Positions 13,401-26,079 are shown, numbered from the stretch's first letter. The stretch is DNA of 64,000 nucleotides from Apostichopus japonicus (GCF_037975245.1 NC_092578.1:17261321-17325320); one strand, 5' to 3'. The notes: generated from the sequence alone by a model not told the origin. Numbers and translations: made by a program.

Positions 13401-16400
13401 TTAAGTTACGAGACAGATTACGTTGTCTTAAGGAAGCGGGTGTAAAAGCAAGTTAAGTTACGAGACAGATTACGTTGTCTTAAGGAAGAGAGTGTAAAAG
13501 CTAGTAAAGTTACGAGACTGATTACCTTGTCCACTGAAAGCAGGTGTAAAAGTAAGTTAAGTTACAGGACAGATTACCTTGTCCACGGAAAGCAAGTGTA
13601 AAAGCAAGTTAAGTTACGAGACAGATTACCTTGTCCGCAAGTTGAGGGTAAATATGAAGAACTTGCTCCCACATCTTCTTGGCGATGGCATCTTTCACGG
13701 AGACATAGCCGTCTCCTCTGTGCATGACTCTCTCCTCTTCCCACTCCTGAAACCAGTCCCAGTTGACGAGGGTCACCACCGTACAGACAGATTTACCTGA
13801 GCGAGGTGAAGCAGAAAGTCAGAATGGAGTCTCAAACATACAACATTTTACAGGGTTTTACGAGAAAATTGGCTGGTCATGTTAAAAAAGGATGGACAAT
13901 GCAGCAAATAATAAAGGAAGACACATTTCAAAACTGAATTTGATTATGCGACCTCAAGAATATACATAACACTGTTGTGAAAGGTGTGTGACTTTTATGC
14001 TGGATATCAAGAATAACGCATATCGAGCATTTACGCTGGATATGATAAAAGAAAATATCAGTCATTCATCCTGGATAAGAACAAAATTATCAGTCAAACA
14101 ACTGAAATCAACCAGTACCAAGTATTCAACATGTTTATAGTTTAGGGTTAAAAGCTTGCCACACCCTGTCCACCACCTCACCTGTGTTGTGAATCATATA
14201 GCCCGTGTCTGTTGTACCTTGCAAAACAATTCAACACATTTAACTGGACCACATTTCTTACTTTCAAATTAACTACACTGGAACTTCAGACTTTATTAGA
14301 AAGAGTTTAAATCTTTAACATATTTTTAACTATTGCCCTGCTGTTTCAACTTAGGGTTAGCTATATTTTCTGTGTGGGCCATTAACATAGTACATAAGTT
14401 GAGTTATCGCTACAGAGTCAATAGAAATGTGGTCAAATTTTTATTTTTTTGTTATTCTATCTTAGAATAGCAAAAAAATACACAAAAAATGGAAAAGTAT
14501 CGGCCTTGTATAATAAATGTATTTTTCACTTTCCCAAATCCTGAAACAAAGTTTTGAGCAGATTACGTGACCCCAAAAGTGCATTCACAGACTTGCACCA
14601 GACCAGAGTTCCCTAACATCTGCTAACAATCCAGAAAAAAAGAGCAGAGTCCATGTACTTTTTTAATCATGTAACAATAGATGGAGTCAAGGTAAGATAC
14701 ATTGCAAAGTCCTTCGTTAATAGTTAACATACCGCATGCACCCACTTTATGTGCATCTGAAAACAAAGGACCTCATTACGAATATTAAATTAAAAATTAA
14801 AAAAAAATATGATTTTTTTTTTAATAACAGTAAACCGTGATCTTTCACTTTATAAATACCCTTGTGACAAACTCGCAAATTCATAACAAAAGTACAAACT
14901 TTTCCGAGTTAAGGTCATTGCCAAATGTAATCGCTGCAGTTTCAACTGAACGTCCTTGCAAAAGCTTACATGACGAAACAAAAAAAATCATTTGCGATAT
15001 AAAATTATTTTATGAATGTTTAAATTTTTAAGTTCCACTTTGAAAGACACTGATAAGCACCAAGATTTTACCCTTGACACCAACCTTTACCTTGTCACAA
15101 AATTCAGGGTGACATCACCAAAATTGGTGTTATTTAAAGACCAACTATGGAGACAAATTTTTTGGGGGGGATTTTCCATTAATTTGGGAGTTAACATACC
15201 CATAATCAACATGTGTAAAAAATAATCTTCGAAAACCTACTATAACCCATCAAAAAAGACCACGAAAATGGACATTTTGGGTAGTCACGTGACATGAACC
15301 TCTGGAATGTCTGAAAACAGAGATTGACCCAAAGGAGCCGCTGGTCACCGTGTGACGTCAATGTTTGTATACCGCGAAAATCAAACGCTGATATAGGCAC
15401 TGTTTATACACAGATAGCGAACAATTGTACTGTATTTGACTTCCAATTTCGAGCGTTTGAAAAGCTGTTAGCTTAAAACAAGAACACATGAAGGTAAACA
15501 AATAGTTTTAAGACAATTTTGAGAAGAAATTTTAGTTAAATTGGTTATTTTATTAGCAAAAGTTCCACTCAAATGGAAGCATCTTTTACATAGCGGAGCG
15601 TCAATAGGTCCGTACGGTACAATATACTGTAGAACATGCAAGCAGCTTGGCGATTCCGTAATACAATTTGAACGCAAGATACCGTAAACTGAACAGAAGA
15701 ATAGACCCAAAAGATGCCTCATGCGTGATATGTGACGGGAAAATGGCTTACGTTACTGTCAACGAATTACCAAAAAGACACTAAACATAATCGAACAACT
15801 ACGAGAAGACCCTGACCCGAATCGACCAGGGTAGCATATACATGACTAAGCTTCAGCTGAACATAGTACTTACTCGTTTTAATATCCAAAAGTACAAACA
15901 CAGAAAAAGTATCCTTTCAATAAACCAAATTTAGCAGTGAATATCCAAATCCACGTTTCTCGTTCAATCCTGGGCGAAATACTACCGTGACTCTGTGTAA
16001 TTCCATAGAGTTAGGTCTAGTTGAAACAGGCCTTGACCAGTAACATCCCACAATCACAAGACAGTCACTAATGAAATAAAACGTCCGATCGCTACATAGA
16101 ACCGTTTTTATTCAACTTCTAGGACCATGCAGATGCCGGAGTAAACATAACGGACAATATAACACAATGTATCACAAACTCATGATACTGGAATACAACA
16201 AATGAAATAGATAAATGCGATGAATCCTAATATGACTATTTACACATGCTGTGAGTTGTAACTCACTGCATGTAGGCCTACTAACAATGCTACCCTAGGC
16301 ACGGTATATACACGGTCATCTCTTACGGTAAATATTATACTGTCAATTGCGTGATATAATGTTACATGTAAGGACGTCCAGAGCTTGTTTACGAGGAGAC

Positions 16401-19400
16401 TTGAAAGGGTCAATTTCACATTAGCTATGTCCGACACAGCTATCGACAGTATATAATTTTTGCAGAATGAGACATTTGCAGCATACACAGAGGCAGCGTC
16501 ATGCATGTGGACTCATGGGCATGAGATACTCCGGGTGCTGAAAAATCTTTCCGCGTGGATCTCACAAAATTGATCCAAAGTCTGCGGCGTTTTACGTCGG
16601 TTCTTTTACTCGGAAATCTAAAAAAGCTGATGCTTTTGTTGGGTGAGGTGTAACTGCAACCTCCAACAACACAGAATTGTGGCATTTCGGGGGAAAAGGA
16701 GTAATATCGTTGATGTTTTTGGCAGCTCAAGTATACAACTTTACACACTAAAAGTATTGCTGTGAGTGAGGTATACAAACAGTGACGTCACATGGTCACC
16801 TGATGTCTTCGGAATGTTTCAGGAATGTCTGAAATAGGTTTCATAAAAAGCTGACTTTTCTTCCCATTTTTCACGTATTTAACGTCCGAAATTGGTAAAG
16901 TTAATTACAGCAATGTAATTGGAGTGAGTTAAGGATTACATACATGCAAAATGGTGGGATTTTATGTTCATCGAAAAGTCTCCATAGTTGGTCTTTAATG
17001 TTAGGCAGAACCTCACTTCCCCCAACCTCCTTCCTCCCTCTCCACACCCTTACCCTGCCCCATATTTCCAAAGTCCTCTTCTATTACTTACTTCGTCAAC
17101 CGAATACCATTTCCTCAAATTATGCCACATCATGCCTACCCCCCTGACAACTTTTTGACAAGGATTACCAAAGACAGGTCTCAAAATCAACAATTAAAAG
17201 ATATGGGTCGCAAAAACAGGCCGACGACTATATTTAAAGGTTAATTGTGGGAGAGCCTGACGGCGAGGTTGAAGTTAACTGTCCAGGGATGAGCCTGGGG
17301 TAAAAAAAAAATCACGGAACTTTGCAAAAATTGCGGTATAGGCTCCAGTTTGCGTATGCTACAGTGTGTTAGGATAATAGTTTTTGTCCCCGAGGTAGAA
17401 AAGAATACAGATTTTCTGCGAATTTGCGGAAAAAGCTCATGCCTGAACTACACAGTATGACAATGCGGAGTGAATTTTTCTCGTCAGTCTACCACGGTGG
17501 ACCCCACCAGACTTACCGGGGTACCTCTGATCCCAGGACGAGTCCTTGGTCGACGGAAAGCTGATGAAGACCAACGGCACATCTCCCTCCAGGACCTCGG
17601 CCACGGATCGGTTCAGGTACTTCCAGAAGGATTTGCTGAGCTCGTTGTTGGGGAAGGACCAGCACTGTCTACGAGGCAGATTCAGTTCTTCCGTGGTTCC
17701 TTTCAGACCGACGAAGAGAGAGAACCCTCCGTAGCCGTTCTGGAGACCCTCCTCCCTCTTGCCGATCACTTGACCTTGAGAGAAAGGAGGAGAGAAAGAA
17801 AAGAGAGGACGACAAAAAATAAAAGTTAAACTCCCAAAGAAAAGTTAACTTACAAAAGTTGAAAACTTTACCCAGAATGACTATTTTGTGAAAAGTATTC
17901 AGAAATCTGTCAACATTGTCTTAAAAATGGTCAACTTTGGACCAAGGTTATTTGGTTGAAGTTTTCGAGTATAATGATAGTAAAGCACACATTATCATGA
18001 CAGTACCACATGGCAACACATGTACTTGCATTTTTTTTTCCCAAAAAGTATGTGGTATAGTATAGAAAGTTCAATGCAGATAGTAGTGCACTGTGTTAAT
18101 AAAATGGTAACATTTCTTGACACCACAGGAAATGTCTGGCAAAGATGTGACTATACCACCAATCAGTTTTCTCTCATTAACATCAAAATTCTCTGAAATC
18201 AAAGGAGAGCGTTTCGAAGGTATTGGATCATACAGGCCAAACAATTAGCCATGTCGTCGCATAGTTTTGAGAACATACCCAGAACCCTGTTTTTTCAAAT
18301 TTAGTATCTAACTGACAAAACAATTTGATGTCTTCTTCCGCATCAGATCAATTGCTTTTCTCAACGACACGTGTGATATGTAAACATTGATTTAGCCAGG
18401 CCACATTTGTGCGACATTTTGGCCAAAAAAAAAAATCGCACAAAATAAAGTCTTATGAGCAATTTCTACGCAGGTGTATATTTAAGGTAATCACTTGGTT
18501 CAGTTTTGCCAAGAATTAATCTTTCCGGTCAATCCCCCTCTCAAATCCACACACGGTCTTCGTGGCTTCCGATACCGATTACGAACTCCGCTCTCAGATG
18601 AGAGCGAGTCCGATTTACGTTGAACTATTTGTTTACTGATTGGAAGCTTTCTCCTTAGATCCCTTCCCCAGGCCAACCATTTGGAATGTTTGGAGAATCG
18701 ACCTGGCTAAATCAGTGTATGTAAGTGTCTTTTTGTAATGGTACCAATGATATTCCTGTGACCAAAGAGCACAAAACATATCATTCACATGTTTTGGGTA
18801 TAAAGTATTCCACATATAATATTGCTGTGTGGTCTCTTATGTGATACATACTCTAGGTATAAAAAACATATTCCTTTGGTTAGACAAAAATGAAGCAAGA
18901 AAACAATTAAGTGGCTGAGAGTGTTTTTATGTTTGGTTCTGAAAGACAACTAAACTTGTTTCCAGGAAGCAGTACTTTTATACTATTCCAAGGACATAAT
19001 CTGTCCTCTTGCATCTGTGTCCCGACATTGGATACTCTAAATCCCAGGCCCAACCACTATTTTGTACCATTATCTCAAGAGCAGGGACGACATGGGCATA
19101 AAATTGCTACAGGCTCGATGAACCGACCAGCATTGCTGGTGGCCTCGGAACCCAGCGACATATTTAGTGCCTCCGACAAAACTAGCATCTTTCATGAACG
19201 AGCGCAGATTGGGTGCGTTCCGCAAACTGGTTTGAAGGCAGTGATCTGGTAGGCCAATCCCCCTCCTCCCCCCCCCCCTGCAGTAAAGACTACAACTCCC
19301 AATGACAACTTACTGACAGATGGTGTCACGTTTGGTGACAGCAACTTAGCGGTGTTGTAGACTCCAGCATCGGAAATGACCATGGGTGCATTGATGGTGA

Positions 19401-22400
19401 CATCGTTGCTTCCCTTACGTACAACGACACCTGGAAATGTACCAAAACATGGCATAAATGTTGCATCAAAGGTAATGGTTTATTCGGTCACTGCTGTCGG
19501 ACAGCAAAGTCAGTGCTAACATAATACAACATGTCATAAAATACCACCCCAATTATGCTGGCTTCCGATTGGCTGCTAACGACAATACATGCGTGTTGGC
19601 GGTATTCTGGAACTCTTAGGATATAACAACACTATTTACTGTTCCTTCTCTCATCTGAACGTTCATATGAACAATAGAATTGTCGCAAAACAATATTCTT
19701 AAAAAACTGCACTGGATAAAAGCTTACCCTTAATATGGAAAGACTAAAGTGGTAAAAGAGTGGCAAAAATTTGACAAGGAATTCCTCAAAGATGATTGTA
19801 AGTTTTTATTCTGATATATTATCCATAAATATTTCAAAAGTTTCTCTGCAACTGCTTATGCCCCCCTCCCCTAACCCCCCCCCCTATAATCTATCACAGC
19901 TTCAAGTGCAAATTATGTACCTGTACTTGCACATTAAACCTTGTCCTTAAAGTTGTACTCATACCAAGGGGAATTCTCCTTGCCCTCCTACTTATACCAT
20001 TATACTTGTATTAATAGCCTATAAGTGTAGGTTGTTGAAGGAAACTTTTCTAGGGTTTTTCCATTAACCAACAATCTTATTACTTTACATTAGCCACTCA
20101 AAACCAGACAAACCAGTCTAAATGGGCTTCATGGAACAGAAATATTTCAAAAACTAATAAACAAAAAAAGTCAATAAAAAAGGAAAACAACTTGAAAGTG
20201 TCGTTGCTCTAACCTGTTGCTGCACCATCCTTGTTCAGGACGATCTCGGTCACTGGTGCCCTCACCAGACATTTTCCACCGGCCTTTTCGATGGTCGGGA
20301 TCAGGTGGAATGCAATCTCGCTGGCTCCTCCCCTTGGATAATAACCACCCCACATGAAATGATTCATAAGAGATGCCTGCATGAAGAACGGGCACTTGTC
20401 TGGTGGGGTACCTGGTGGGTGGTGAGGTGAGTCAAAAGGTTAAGGTCAAAGGTGAAATTACTTTTGTAATAACATAAGAGCAAAGCCTCAGGAGGGATAA
20501 ATCATGCACTGAACGTGCAGACCTACCGCGTCTGCAAACTGTGGGGCGAGAACGAAAAAGCGGGCAAGGGCAAAACAAAATGCAACTTTTTAATGTCTTT
20601 CACTTCAGTTTTACAAAATATGCTCCACCTTAAGGCCCTTTCATACATGTGCCATGCCTCTAAAACATTAATATTCACATCACCTAAAGGCCTACTTTCT
20701 CTCCTATTTTTCTAGTTTTACTCCATTTTGTTTACTTTATTATATCATGCACTAGATTTTGACTGATATTGGCTCATTTTTTTTAAGAATGCTTTTTCTA
20801 TACTATAAGGTACTCCCTTCATTTTAGAATTTATTTAATTTATTAAACTTACCAAAATCACCAAAGCAATAGTGCTTCCAATTACAAAACATGTTTTTGT
20901 ATATTTTATTTAATTAATTTTTTTATTTATTAAACTTACCAAAATCACCAAAGCAATAGGAAAAGACTGTCCTGAGGTCCTTGTTATCGGTCAGATCCTC
21001 CAACACCTCGTCCAATGACTTCTTGGCTTCTACAAACTGTCTGGTGATCAGATGGATGATTCCAGTCGAGACCAGTACCTGACTCAGCCATTTGGGAAGA
21101 ACCTTGAGAATTATTGAACGAGAAAATTGGCCCTTGCCTTTCTGAAAAAGGAAAAAAAGGGAAGAAAAATATATATATATATATATATGGAAATGGAAGT
21201 TAGCACTGTGGTGGAGAAATATGAAAGCAGAGCTATTTAATAAGCAACAGGTCCTAGCATTTCTACCTGCCAATTTCTGGCAATCGTAGGAAAGACGTGA
21301 AGAAGCCTGCGTCTGAAACCGACGCGATTTAAGTAATTTAAAATCACGTTCATCCATCCAAATGTTTCAATCCAAGATGGAGAAGGGATAAGTGGCTATA
21401 AAAGCATCTATGGGTGTGGGGGGAGGGCTGGGTGGAGGGGGGAACTCACTTCTCATCAATTTGTAAAACTTGGCAGACCAAAAGGTGCACACAGAAGGGA
21501 GAAAAGCACAAGAGACGTACAGCATCTACAGTTAATTGTTGCACTCATTAGGGCTTGCTTGGTTGTTCAGTCCAAAATGTTTGAATTAAAATTTGCCACA
21601 AATTTGAGCAATTTTCTGTTGGTGTGCTATAGAGGTAAAAATTGTATGCCTGATGACACTTCACATGCAAGTCTCATGATAGGCTTGCAATGACCCTGCA
21701 ATGTGTAAATCGTGGATGGGTGTTCACGGCAGGTGCTCTGACTGGATTGTTGCTCTGCTAGGTGACAAGGAATATCATTATCAATGTTGTCTTGTGTGTA
21801 TCAAGCTTAAACCCTATTCATGGAGTAAGCCTAATGTACAAACATTTCTCTTAATTGCTGGAAATAGGAGAACAGATCTATATCAATATCAAAATTTGGT
21901 AGATTACATTTTCAGTCCAGACTTTGTTATTTAAGAATTGCCTTTGACAAGAGCTAACAGATTATTATTCTTGGAAAACCAGAAAAAAATGAAATATGAA
22001 TGATTTTTACATCAGGATCCGGCAAATTGTTAGGAATGAGATTGCGGAAAAGTTCAAATAAACGAAAGAGTCGTACAACAGGCTTAAAATGACCCTTTCT
22101 ACGATGTAAAATACCCAAAATACACGTTAAATTTCTAACTTCATTTCCATCAACCTCTGATCTGATTTTGTACAAAACTTATCTCAAGACTACTTACTAG
22201 TCAGTATAGATTATTGTCATGCCTTTCTATGTTTTGTTTTTTATAGATTTTTATTTTAAGATATGTCAGCAATTGTCAATCTAACAGAGTACCAATCAAC
22301 AAAATAAGATTTCATAAACAACTTTAAAACAAAGGAAAGAGGGAGGTAGGAAGCAACACAGAGTACGAAGGTCCAAAGGGGTAAGATGGTATCAACCTTG

Positions 22401-25400
22401 AAGTGTCTGATAGGTAACAGGACTAAAGAGATAACGATTAATTTCCTGAAAAAGTAATTGTGTATGGACTTCTGTCGTGGCTTATTGCTTATTAATAGAA
22501 GCTGATCAAATAACAGTACCTAAACAACTTTGACATCACCACATGACTCCTCAATGAACCAATGAACCTCAATGAAGTGGGTACTAACGTAATGAGGACA
22601 TTCCAAAAACAAACAGTCGTAAAGTTCTTCCAAGTGCCTGCTAAGTTTCTTTTAAGAGCTGCTAAAGATGTCATGGTAGAATCTTTCTAAAAGCCTAACA
22701 TTTCTGATTTGCAGGATTTGATGACCAATTTTCAATTAAAAATGACCAGGAACATAACATTCTATAATATTCATAACATGTAATTGTAAACAAACAACTG
22801 TTGTCATTCACTTTCATTTTTGCATCATTTCTCTGGGGCAAATGAGTATTATTAACAACTCAGTTTTTGTTAATTTGTTGGGACAATTTCTTTAAACCCT
22901 GTTCTTTTATGTCCTGCTTCAAAGCACTAGTACTGACAGTATACGCAGTATGCTTATCATGTTTCAATCATATCAAAGTTACCAACTATATGTTCTATCA
23001 GTACGAGTGCAATAAAGCATGACATATGAGGACAGTATTGAGTGGTAATTAGCATTGGGTAATTTTCCCAACTGGCTGGGGACTTTTAAAAATTAACATC
23101 GCTTTGTAGTAAGTTCACTGTAATCTCCTCACAGAACCCTTTTTTTTTAAATTCACATTGTAACTTTGCCAAATTAATGTCATTTGGACACAGAATATGA
23201 TTCGGTATTTCGGTTGTTTGATACTGAAGCTGTTATACAGTTTAATCAGTGGACTAACAGCTAATGTAACATCACAGTTGTTTTTCGTGTATAACATTGC
23301 AGGAATGTATTACCGATTAAGAACAAACAAAACCACTAACCCTGGTAAACCTCAAAACACTTCAAAAGTCTGTTGAACTTACTAGAACACATCATATGTG
23401 ATGTTCTGGTGTTTTTTTTATCTTATGTTATTTACATAACTTATCAGGTTGCATACACAATGGAGAGATAATACTGAGGCACAAGTTTGTTTTAATAAGT
23501 GGTCTCTTGCAATATGGAACCACAGTAGTATTACTGCTAGTGAAGGGTACTTGGGAGTTCTAATTAAAAGCCATACAGCTCCAAATCAGGTACACATACT
23601 GTGAGCGACCATTTATTTAAATCGGGTATTAAAAAAGAAACGAATAAGACTCATGCAGGTTTAACAAATTGTTAGAGTGTAAATCAGGCCAGGAATATTC
23701 AGGGATGAGCCTGGGGTAAAAAAAAACTTTGCAAAAATTGCAGTGTAGGCTCCAGATTGTGTATGCTACAGTGTGTTAGGATAATAGTTTTTGTCCCCGA
23801 GGTAGAAAAGAATCCATGGATATTCCGGGAATTCGCGGAAAAAGCTCATGCCTGAATATTAAAGTGCATACTAATTTCACTTCCAATTAAATAAACAAAG
23901 GAGAAAAACAGCCATTCCTCTCCCTTGAAACCTTCTTTTCTCTCCTCTGTGAAGCTTTTACCCTCACATGTTCATGCCTAGCTACGAGAGAAATGTCTAA
24001 TTGAAAACACCGTACCTTCAGCAGAGCCATAAACTTGTCGATGGCCTTCACATCATCTGGAAACTGTCTGACCAAGTTGTCTCGGAAAACCTGCCTCGGT
24101 CCACATTTCATCTCGTAGTATTTCTTCTTTCCAGCTTCCCCGATGGCTACGATGTCATAGATTTCATCCACCTTCTCCCAGACGAGTTGACCATCTGTCA
24201 GCTGATCGATAAGCACTCGGGTCAATGTGCCCTCTCCCAATTCACCACAGTAATGAATGCCTTGAAAGGATGACAATTAAAATGTCCTTTTGTAAACGTT
24301 TTAAAATAAAATGAAACGTAAATGGTTAATTTGATTTTCCTTGAAAACTCTAAACAAAACAATTTTTTTGCAACAAATTACAGGTATTTGTAAGCAATTC
24401 TGTTGTATTTTTGATCTTCCGTGCCTGTAATCTGTGGGGAATATTATTTCAACTGTTCCACGCAATATAAATTTAGCAACACTCCAGTCGACCACATTTA
24501 GAAGTATTTCGTGTCTCCAACACAGAAACAGCTTCACACTCGGTTTGGCTTCACTAGAAACAGGGGGTATATTCCTTGCTACTAGTAGTACATGTCACAT
24601 GACATTACAATGGAGTAACTTAATCATCACTAGCTTCACATACAAAGTGTTGAAAACCTTCAGTTAGGTCACAACACAAATTTCCGCTAAGAGTTCAATA
24701 ATCGAACATGATATCAAGCAATAAACAATTGTAAATTTTCTTTTTTTTTTGAGCAAAAATCATATTTTCAATTTCTCATGCTATTCTGCTACTTCCCAAC
24801 ATTAAAACATGAAATCCATTCAATTGATGAATGTATGAATTGAATTTTTGGTCTTTTTTTTTTAATTATTAAAAGTTTCAAGTCCATGTACTCCATTCAG
24901 ACACAATACTGTTGCTACTGTATAAGCAAACATACATATGTGCTCTTGGTGTACTACAGTATAACAGTTGTTTTGGGTCCCTTACCGACATCAAACTCGA
25001 ACCCTTTCTCGATGAAGGAATGGCAGCAGCCTCCTGATTGGTCGTGCTGCTCCAGGACGAGCACTTTCTTGCCAGCTTTGGCCATGATTGCGCCCATGGC
25101 CAAGCCACCAATACCACTGCCAACGATGACCGCATCCAGATTTTCGGGGACTTTGTTACTCGTAAAACCTGGAAGAAGAGAAGCGATATTTAGTCAAATT
25201 AAATGAAAGGGAATTTTTGTATTGTTAAAGCGGGAGAAAAAAAGGGATATTGCAAACAAAATTTATAATAGTACTACAGTACTGCACATTACTGTGTACC
25301 AGCCGTTTATTTGATAAATAAAGTACTGCTTAGTGGCAAGTTGATTGCCACAATTACAAAAGCCTAGGTTGAAAATTACTTTGTCAAGAGATCTCAATTT

Positions 25401-26079
25401 GTCACAGAAAAAGAAAAGTAACTAGACCTAGGCTTGAAAATGTAACTTGTAAGTTAATGTGTTTCACCACACTTTGGGCAATTTTGACAAAATATAATTT
25501 AATGTTTAGCTTTTAGTCCCTGGTTTGTGTCATCCATACACCTCATATATAAAGCCCATGCCCAGTTTACATCAACACTATTTCTAACCTAAGTTAAGAC
25601 TAGGCCGTAACATACAGTAGGCTAGATATTCTAGCCTCTGCTCTGACACAGTAGCAGTCTAGGCATACTAGCCCTACTATTTACTGTACGGTCTGTAGTT
25701 CAGTGCTATGCTGTAGCCTAGTGTATGATGTTTGTAGCCTTAGCCAAAACTTGTCACTTCAAATGTTTTAGGTATATTTATTGGAATAAACATTGCAATA
25801 ACATTAAATGAACGTTTTTCACCAGAAATATTAATCGAATATAAGATTAAGAAAGTACCAAGTATCGTTACCTTGTTTTATAACTTTATCTCGAACATGT
25901 TGATCGATAACTACAGGTTGAGGTGGTCGCACGCAGTCCTCAGCAAACGGATTCTTACTCGGAGGCTTAGAACCGAATTTGCCAGAAAAGAATAAACCTA
26001 AGCCAACAATGAAAATCAAAGAAACGATAACCACTGAAAGCAGGGAAGGGCTCCCAACTAACAGCCCAATGTAGCTCAT
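10452..26079 (-). CDS. RETSAT: All-trans-retinol 13,14-reductase (retinol saturase), 10 coding exons
   Basis: Coding exons in gene order: 26079-25872, 25168-24986, 24260-24016, 21141-20940, 20411-20214, 19430-19314, 17774-17517, 13796-13630, 12439-12280, 10597-10452. They join in frame across GT/AG introns to give 627 residues (human is about 610). The enzyme saturates the 13-14 double bond of all-trans-retinol, with FAD, at the ER membrane; this role is family knowledge. Seen here: an N-terminal hydrophobic segment at about residues 10-33 (signal anchor), then the dinucleotide-binding motif GSGIGG at 86-91, then [14 protein letters not shown], the GIHYCGELG block, [18 protein letters not shown], and the C-terminal [20 protein letters not shown]. 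The tail [13 protein letters not shown] is basic, as in the human protein. The start is the only ATG before the hydrophobic segment. Exon 8 has a multiplied donor region, exon 4 a duplicated one. Identification is firm; exon ends are inferred by eye. Confidence 0.95.
10598..12279. other. RETSAT intron 9
   Basis: Holds one family-E MITE (10724-10932) and otherwise unremarkable AT-rich sequence; 11640-11720 has a short GTGTGTGCGTCT repeat. Confidence 0.7.
10724..10932. mobile_element. hAT-like MITE, family E, copy 1
   Basis: It begins CACCCAATTGGGACA and ends GTCCCAACTGGCTG, imperfect inverted repeats. TGCAATG flanks it on both sides (10717-10723 and 10933-10939), consistent with a 7-8 bp target-site duplication. 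The interior is also palindromic, with GCACTTGTATTGTCAG echoed by CTGTCAATACCAGTGC. No coding capacity. Relatives lie at about 22870-23077 and 36302-36502. Confidence 0.7.
13112..13636. repeat. Minisatellite of 51-52 bp units copying the RETSAT exon 8 donor site
   Basis: Ten copies, counting the genuine junction. The equivalents of the last exon base fall at 13630 (real), 13578, 13526, 13474, 13422, 13370, 13318, 13266, 13215 and 13164, a period of 52 or 51. On the minus strand the unit contains GGACAAG followed by GTAATCTGTCTCG, which is the end of exon 8 plus its 5' splice site. Six of the nine extra copies keep GTAATC after a purine-rich GGACAAG or GGACGAG. The array therefore presents a series of decoy donors downstream of the real one. 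Confidence 0.92.
15134..16998 (-). mobile_element. DNA transposon remnant with perfect 21-bp inverted ends and a THAP reading frame
   Basis: The left end 15134-15154 (TTAAAGACCAACTATGGAG and two more bases) is the exact complement of 16978-16998. Inside the ends, subterminal arms of about 230 bp are also related: TGTGACGTCAATGTTTGTATAC on the left has an inverted counterpart near 16765-16800. Just inside the right arm, on the minus strand, a frame for a THAP zinc finger begins. THAP fingers are the DNA-binding domain of P-element-type transposases (family knowledge). No catalytic domain could be recognised in the 1.3 kb that follows, so this is probably an internally deleted copy. Flanks TGTTAT and TGTTAG could be a decayed duplication of the target. 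Confidence 0.8.
16443..16685 (-). pseudogene. THAP-type zinc finger reading frame (transposase N-terminus), probably defective
   Basis: From ATG 16685 the minus strand reads [12 protein letters not shown], later [10 protein letters not shown] and a Trp, followed by a KDFSAPG segment. This is the order of a THAP domain: MPxxC, a second Cys, SFxxFP, Trp, then Pro and a C-x2-H pair. Where the C-x2-H pair is expected, the frame reads S-H-A-H (GVSHAH), so the third zinc ligand appears changed from Cys to Ser. The frame continues to a stop at 16440 without further recognisable domain. It lies wholly inside the inverted-repeat element 15134-16998, in the same orientation as the host gene. An upstream in-frame ATG exists at 16778, but the THAP family normally starts at MP. 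It may have served as an exon of a longer transposase. Confidence 0.6.
17284..17445. mobile_element. Short MITE, family D, copy 1
   Basis: It begins CAGGGATGAGC and ends GCTCATGCCTG (inverted repeats, 10 of 11). The interior, with GTATGCTACAGTGTGTTAGG and TTTTTGTCCCCGAGGTAG, is almost identical to 23700-23854. The flanks here do not show a clear duplication. Confidence 0.7.
17775..19313. other. RETSAT intron 6
   Basis: AT-rich sequence with C/G runs near 19261-19280; nothing recognisable. The 113-codon plus-strand frame at 18911-19252 resembles no known protein. Confidence 0.6.
20839..20959. repeat. 34-bp duplication of the RETSAT exon 4 donor junction
   Basis: A 34-base segment at 20926-20959 spans the end of exon 4 and its GTAAGTTT donor (minus strand). 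It occurs identically at 20839-20872, 87 bases further into the intron. The intronic copy keeps the same donor. Confidence 0.9.
22870..23077. mobile_element. hAT-like MITE, family E, copy 2
   Basis: Recognised by TTGTTGGGACAATTTC at the left, CCCAACTGGCTG at the right, and the shared interior (TTCAAAGCACTAGTACTGAC and CAGTACGAGTGCAATAAAGC). Ends are approximate and no clear target duplication is visible. Confidence 0.6.
23700..23854. mobile_element. Short MITE, family D, copy 2, with 6-bp target duplication
   Basis: CAGGGATGAGC at 23700-23710 and GCTCATGCCTG at 23844-23854 are inverted ends. AATATT flanks both sides perfectly (23694-23699 and 23855-23860). The 155-bp body has no open frame and matches 17284-17445. 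Confidence 0.85.

Larger units (their letters stand above)
13797..17516. other. RETSAT intron 7
   Basis: Contains the 1865-bp THAP transposon (15134-16998) and a 162-bp MITE (17284-17445). The remainder, 13797-15133, is AT-rich with nothing I can name. Confidence 0.7.
21142..24015. other. RETSAT intron 3
   Basis: Contains a TA run (about 21169-21188), a family-E MITE (about 22870-23077) and a family-D MITE (23700-23854). The rest shows nothing I can identify. Confidence 0.65.

Noticed and set aside
13112-13636. CRISPR-like regular repeats
   Set aside because: The period is regular, but the whole 51-52 bp unit is repeated, with no unique spacers, inside an intron of a eukaryotic gene. It is a minisatellite.
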